Shown here: positions 58,842 to 64,000 of the stretch, piece by piece | How the letters are laid out: each line of letters begins with the position of its first letter | Position numbering within the stretch: position 1 is the first letter of the stretch | Origin: Macrolepiota albuminosa | Taxonomy: Eukaryota > Basidiomycota > Agaricomycetes > Agaricales > Agaricaceae | NCBI GenBank assembly: GCA_027475525.1 | Contig: JAMWFC010000082.1 | Location: forward strand, 434,001 to 498,000 | Reading direction: 5' to 3' | DNA: 64,000 nucleotides | Program-made: the position numbers and the translations under genes | The notes under the pieces: model-generated | What the model saw: the letters and a program-made list of their open reading frames with translations, nothing else | What the model was told of the DNA's origin: nothing | The model's database searches: none

Positions 58842-61079
58842 ATGGAGACCAATCAATCTGCTGAACCAACACACAATGGTGAGACCATTGACCAGTCGTT
58901 GGCATATCCTCAATCTGCAGTGACTGACCCAGGTCGTCCTGGGTCAGAATATACTGAGGCCAAGCCTTCCTGGCAGCCTCAGAAAATGCCAGGAGGAATG
59001 CAATGGAGTGAAGTGCGGCCGACAGCTGCGCCAAGTGGTGCAGCGAGACCAGGGGCAGTTGTGGAAGATCTGGAACAGCAATCTGGCAGGAATCACAAAT
59101 TTCCCATGCAGACTGGGAGGTCAGGACGACAGTTTCAGAGCAGGAGTAGTGCTCAGGGACCTACTGAAGGTCATAGACCTTCGTTGTACTTCCTGGAGAA
59201 GATGCTGAGGCCAGAGGCAGGCAGTTGGAGAGTGCCAACTGAATCCACTCCACTGACGCAACATCAGCAGGAAGTTGGAGTGCCGCAGGAGACGACAATT
59301 CCCAAGCAAAGAATGCTGGCAGTACATTGGGAAGACAAAACTTCTGATGACGAAGAGAGTGGACGGAGTGAGTCCACCCTTCAAGTTCAGTGTGCCATGC
59401 TATGGAAAAGATACCCTAGCATTATGAAGAATACCATGCATGCTCGACTAGGACTGTATGTACTGAAACATATATGGTTGATACAGGCTAGAGGTGATAA
59501 TGTACCTCAGTTGAATACCGTTGAATACATTACGTTGTATGTTCAGATTCTTGAGCTGGAAGCCCAAGCGTATATGTACCACAAGGCTAATTGAGGATCA
59601 GCTGCCTCGACTCCAGAGAGAGCAAATTTGATCCCAAATATACCCCCTTTGGCAAAGCCAGAGTTGTCTCCCCATCTGGAAGAGGCAATGAGCAATATAT
59701 ATGCACCCCAGCAAGCAGGAGAGTCTGATGAGCAGTTCGCTGCAAGGTTCGCTGCAGCACAGAGACAAAATGTATTCAGAGGTCAACGAAGAAGACCTCT
59801 GTCGACGGCTGAATCGGTGTCTACCATACCTGTGGTACACAGCAACCTACCCGAGGCGGGGAAGTCAATGCACCCTCACACAAAACAGAAATCAGTGGAG
59901 AATATTCCACTGACAAATTGAGTGCCGTTGGCAGATAAGTTTGCAGAGAGGGTAGCTTATCAGCGCATGCAGAACCAAGACCTGAAGCGCCAGGGACATT
60001 CCTAGATAGATGACCAGGGGATCTTATTCGATGGGATAATGCCCAACGGACATGACAGCCTGACACTAGGAGAGGGGACCCACCCACGGCGGATCCAAGT
60101 CAATTTCCTGGAAGACAGGTGACAGAAGAGCTAGGGGGACAGGAGAGCCTACTGCATTGGAATGACGCAGGGAAAGTGCACTATACAGGTCACCAACCCG
60201 TATGTGCATTTTCTGTGGTACCCCCTGCTGAAGGCAGGAATAAAACGCCTGGAATAACTGAGGCGACAAAGGTGTATACTGAGAATATGCACCAGCGCCT
60301 CAGTAGTATAATTGATGATGCAGTAGGCATAGCATTGCGCCTTCCTGAAGGTATCAAACCATGTAAGGCGGAGTCAAAACACATCCAACTGTACAGAGGG
60401 GAGTCCAAGTTTAGTGACTTGGAGAACTAGACGATAGATATGTGCAACCATCTGGCAGCATGACAGTATGAGGGGGATTGTCTGGATCAAGAACGTGTAT
60501 TTGTTCTCCTGAAGTTCCTAGACAGACTGGCCAAGGCCTGGTTTCGACATCACGTCTTGCACTACAATCATGCACGACAGCAATGGACGTTCAAGGATGT
60601 AATCCTTGAATTATATAACCGGTTTGTGAGTGCATCCACCATGCAGGATGCTCAGGAGGTGTTCATTGCAACCTCTTACACTGAATGATTGGGTGTTCAA
60701 GGTTTCTATGACACCTTGATCAACCACACACAGAATATGTCTATTTACCCAGACAATTGGGTAATGATTGATACCTTCATGCGTGGGATACCAGACGCAA
60801 TGAGAGAGTCTCTCATTTGTGATGATGGGCTATCACCCAAAGTGAATACTGTGGAGAAGTTTGTAGTGCATGCGTTGCGCTACGAACAAGCACACAAAAT
60901 AGCGTGACACTTTGGGCTACATAGCTCAAAGATTTGATCGACAAAAAAGACTGAGCCTCGGAAGGTAGGCACCTTCTGGGCCCGTCGAAAAGAGATGGTG
61001 GGCAATACAAACCCGAGGTTTGTGGTGAGAGCAGGACCTTGGCAGGAACGACACTTCCAGAGCGACTGACCGGTAGACC
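58842..61079 (+). pseudogene. Element 2 Gag
   Basis: The ATG at 58842 (METNQSAEPTHNGETIDQS) leads into KMPGGMQWSEVRP, matching PGGLRWS of element 1, and a helical region (AMLWKRYPSIMKNTMHARLG). Further capsid-like parts are VQGFYDTLINHTQNMSIYPD-type sequence at 60689-60907. Stops and frameshifts occur at about 59595, 59920, 60430 and 60907. Non-functional as it stands. Confidence 0.75.
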
Positions 61080-61081
61080 GT

Positions 61082-62083
61082 ATGAATGCACTGGCACAGG
61101 ATGCTCAGAGGGGCCTGCGCCGAGAGGGTGCTTGGCCGCATCAGGCTGCTGGTGAGGCCAAGTTGCTGACTGGGCCACCAAAGTTTGAAGCAACTTGCCC
61201 TTTTGTGGCAAATAAGTGCTTCAAATGTGGCCAACCTGGGCATTTTGCGAATGCATGTCCAGAGAGTGGTGGATGGCCGGTGGCTAAGCCACATGCATAT
61301 GTACAGGCAGCCCACACTGCTATCCCTGATGCTGAAGGGATAGACTCAGGAAATGAACCTGATGTGGAAGACAATGAGGTGGAGAACCTCAGTCCTGAAG
61401 CACCAGAGGATGAAAATGCCTCTGTGGTAGAAGAGTTGTTGGATAACAAATACATTGAGGTTGAAATATACAACAACAACTATTACGCCCAGGAGTCAGA
61501 CTCAGAGTTCATGGAAGCTCTGATGGACTACTCGGCCAGCGCATTAGACCAACCAGTTGGAGCAGCCAACGTGAAGGTGTATAAGGTACACCTTCGCAAG
61601 GCTCTGGAGAAGCTGGTGAGACCGGTGTTGAAGCGTGAGGACAAGGAGTGCCTGGTGTTGTACGTTGAGGTGAATGGCCACAAGACGTGGACATTGTGGG
61701 ATTCAGGCAGTACAACTACTGGGGTGACACCTCAGTTTTGTCAAGTGCACGATATTTCTGTCAGTGAGTTGAAGGAGCCACTACTTCTTCAATTGGGTAC
61801 TGTGGGCAGTCGAGCTGCAGTACAGTTTGGCATGCAGGTGAGTATTGCCTGTGCAAAATCAAGGACAAAAGAGTACCTTGACATGGCAAATTTTGATTGT
61901 TACAACATGATTATAGGCACGCCATATATGAGAAAGCACAATGTTCTGCTTGATTTCAAGAAGAATGAGATAGTGGTGGATGGCACCACCATTTCTGCAG
62001 TGCGAGTGACCATGGATAATGGCGATGGATGTCTCCATCGACACTGCGCCACAGAAAAGAAGGCGCTAGTCAGGCAACACTGA
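61082..62083 (+). pseudogene. Element 2 zinc knuckle and protease
   Basis: A 333-codon open frame with the CCHC knuckle CFKCGQPGHFANACPE, an acidic linker, and the retropepsin motif LWDSGSTTTGVTPQF followed by LGTVGSRAAVQF and YLDMANFDCYNMIIGTPYMR. The active-site DSG and the flap region are intact, unlike element 1. The flanking Gag and Pol frames are broken. Confidence 0.85.
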
Positions 62084-62107
62084 CTAGACGGAGGCAATAA
62101 ATCGCCT

Positions 62108-64000
62108 ATGGTGGAGGATGGAGAGGATGAGGAGCAAGCTCATGTGAGCTTGCCAACAGATAGCCCAGCGGTGTTGATGCTGGAAAGCGAGGCTGTAGAG
62201 TACGAACGTACTCTGAAGAGGGGGAAGAGCCCCAAGATGAAGTGTGAAAGGCAGAGTAAGCCTGAAGACAAGTGGCCTCAGCACACGGCAAGCACAGAGT
62301 GCCAACCAACGTCGTCGCGAGTGAAGGTTGAGGACTTGGTAACGGATGACAAACAGGGACTGATGGAGGATGAGGTGTCCTCCACACATACAAATCGGTC
62401 AATCTGGGATCAACCAGTACCTCATCCCACATTTGAATGGGCGTTTGACCCACGAATGCCTGCTGAGTGGAATGAGCTAGTGGCATCGATGTATGCATGG
62501 AATGGACCATGATGGACATCAAAGGAGGAGTCATATTGTCAGGCTAGTGATGACGAGATATTGCCACCAAGTGAGGTATTCTTTGACGGACTGTCTGTGA
62601 CATCGCAGAGAAGCAAGAAGGAGGTGCCTGTGCAACTGCACATGCCGGATGACAGTGAGCTGAGAATTACTGCCCTCAGAGAGAAGTATGGCCACCCAGC
62701 CGTACAAGCAAAGCTGTCCGGGCATCCATACAAGGATGTGGACTGGAAGGGCAAAGGTAAAACCAGTGGTTTTACGGAGGAGGACATTCCGGACCTACAA
62801 TTGCAGTGGCAGCGGGAATTTGGGGATATTCTGAATGGAACCAAGAAGGAGTTATCTCCTTGGCATGAGGTCAACCATGAAATCAACCTTATTGATGAGA
62901 ATAAGGTGTATAAATATTATTTGCCACGATGTCCAATAGCGCTGCAGCAGCAGCTCCGAGACAAGACCAATTGGTATCTGAGAGCCCACTGGTGGGAGGC
63001 CCAACCGGCATCCCAAGCTGCTCCGCTATTGTGCATTCCAAAGAAAGATGGTACCTTGAGGACAGTGTTGGATGCTTGCCAACACAATGACAACACCGTA
63101 AAGGACGTGACGCCACTCCCAGATCAGGAAGTGATTTGAGAGGATGTTGCCAGAGCAAAGTTCAGGTCAAAAATTGACCTGACGGATGCTTATGAGCAAG
63201 TGAGAATTTGCTTGTCTGATATCCCAAAAACAGTGTTCTTGTCGATCACGGGAACATATGTGAGCAACATTATGCAGATAGGAGATTGTAATGCTCCTGC
63301 AACGTTTCAGAGGTTGATGACCTCCATCTTCCGGGATGTAGCAACATTATGCAGATAGGAGATTGTAATGCTCCTGCAACGTTTCAGAGGTTGATGACCT
63401 CCATCTTCCGGGATGTTATCGGGAGGTTCGTCCATATATATCTGGACAACATATTCATATACTCCGATTCAATCAAAGAACATGAAGAGCATCTTCGTGT
63501 CATTTTTGAGTGACTGAGGTCTAATCTACTGTACTTCAAGTGGAAGAAATGTGAACTATATGCTGACACAGTAGACTGCCTTGGACACAAGATTGACAGT
63601 CAGGGTATTCACCCTGACCAGGACAAAATCGATTGCATATATGAATGGCATGTGCCTCGTAATTATAACAATGTGCAAAGATTCGTGGGACTGGTGAACT
63701 ATATTGGCAACTGTTTGCCTGATATTACAGCGTATACTGGACCCTTGATGTCCATCATGCAGAACAGAGCTCCATTTATATGGAGACCTATACACCAATG
63801 CTGTTTTGAGATGATCAAGAGGATCTGCTCAAAGACACCAGTCATTCGTCCCATAGATCCCTGACATGATGAGCCGATTTGGCTCATCTGTGATGCCTCA
63901 AAGACCAGAGTTGGTGCAATGTATGGCCAGGGAAGTTCCTGGCAGAATTGTCAGCCAGCGGGGTTCATGTCGAGGAAGTTCATCTCGGCCCAACAGAATT
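62108..64000 (+). pseudogene. Element 2 reverse transcriptase and start of RNase H
   Basis: Coding resumes at 62108 and 62561, with PLLCIPKKDGTLRTVLDACQ, KIDLTDAYEQVRICLSD, NIMQIGDCNAPATFQRLM, and YLDNIFIYSDSIKEHEEH in place of the catalytic YLDD. TGA codons at 63137, 63511 and 63862 each stand where element 1 has Arg. The 77-bp duplication at 63264 shifts the frame. RNase H begins with WLICDAS and MYGQGSSWQ and runs off the window end. Confidence 0.85.
63264..63417. repeat. 77-bp perfect tandem duplication 9
   Basis: Two identical copies starting GCAACATTATGCAGATAG in the RT gene. Period exactly 77; breaks the RT frame. Confidence 0.93.

Larger units (their letters stand above)
58499..64000 (+). 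mobile_element. Second Ty3/gypsy element (element 2), decayed, 3' end outside window
   Basis: Related to element 1 but in the opposite orientation and more decayed. A probable 5' LTR starts TGTAACATATC at 58499, exactly where Helitron coding ends, and contains a palindromic TATA region (58577-58600, GCCTTATATAAGGC). The LTR end is not clear (about 58620-58680). Gag, protease and RT follow; integrase would lie beyond 64000. The right LTR is not visible, so the border is provisional. Confidence 0.8.

Overview
The window is a piece of nuclear genome from a filamentous basidiomycete, most likely an Agaricomycete (mushroom). The evidence is the short GT-AG introns (about 46-170 nt) in every real gene, a CxC2/KDZ-type transposase, DIRS, chromodomain gypsy and Helitron elements of the kinds common in mushrooms, a fungal-type histone H3, and Hos3- and Pet8-type proteins. 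There are no bacterial or phage features.

Layout. 1-2.2 kb: non-coding, with at least four tRNA-like repeats. 2.2-8.2 kb: a KDZ transposon module made of a minus-strand transposase gene (2230-6102) and a divergently transcribed companion gene of unknown function (6339-8113). 8.7-10.0 kb: decayed DDE_1 (pogo/jerky-like) transposase. 10.4-17.1 kb: decayed DIRS-type tyrosine-recombinase retroelement on the minus strand, flanked by a direct repeat and interrupted by a solo LTR (13.6-14.6 kb). 17.3-22.8 kb: an intact two-repeat gene of unknown function, an intact six-exon histone H3 gene with MCB boxes, and inverted dispersed repeats around them. 23.7-29.6 kb: the GC-rich host gene island, with an acidic/His-rich unknown protein, a Hos3-type histone deacetylase, a mitochondrial S-adenosylmethionine carrier and a DUF202 membrane protein. 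29.7-32.4 kb: two inverted, broken copies of the two-repeat gene. 32.5-35.3 kb: remnant of a multi-exon unknown gene and non-coding sequence. 35,278-46,612: a complete chromodomain Ty3/gypsy element on the minus strand with LTRs and a 5-bp target duplication, carrying about 3.3 kb of extra ORFs after the chromodomain. 46.6-55.5 kb: AT-rich degenerate sequence with a LINE remnant, two minisatellites and intron-rich unknown genes. 55.5-58.5 kb: Helitron Rep region, cut off by a second gypsy element (58.5-64.0 kb, plus strand) that runs off the window.

Two global observations matter for any reader. First, nine perfect head-to-tail duplications occur in unrelated places, each with a period of exactly 77 bp. 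This looks like uncollapsed k-mer overlap (k=77) at contig joins, not biology, and it breaks several reading frames. Second, the mobile elements are decayed mainly by C-to-T/G-to-A changes: Arg-to-TGA stops, Asp-to-Asn in polymerase active sites, and loss of CpG between repeat copies. This fits a RIP-like or methylation-deamination process. The host genes work separately (chromatin, mitochondrial transport, membrane); no operon-like system is present.
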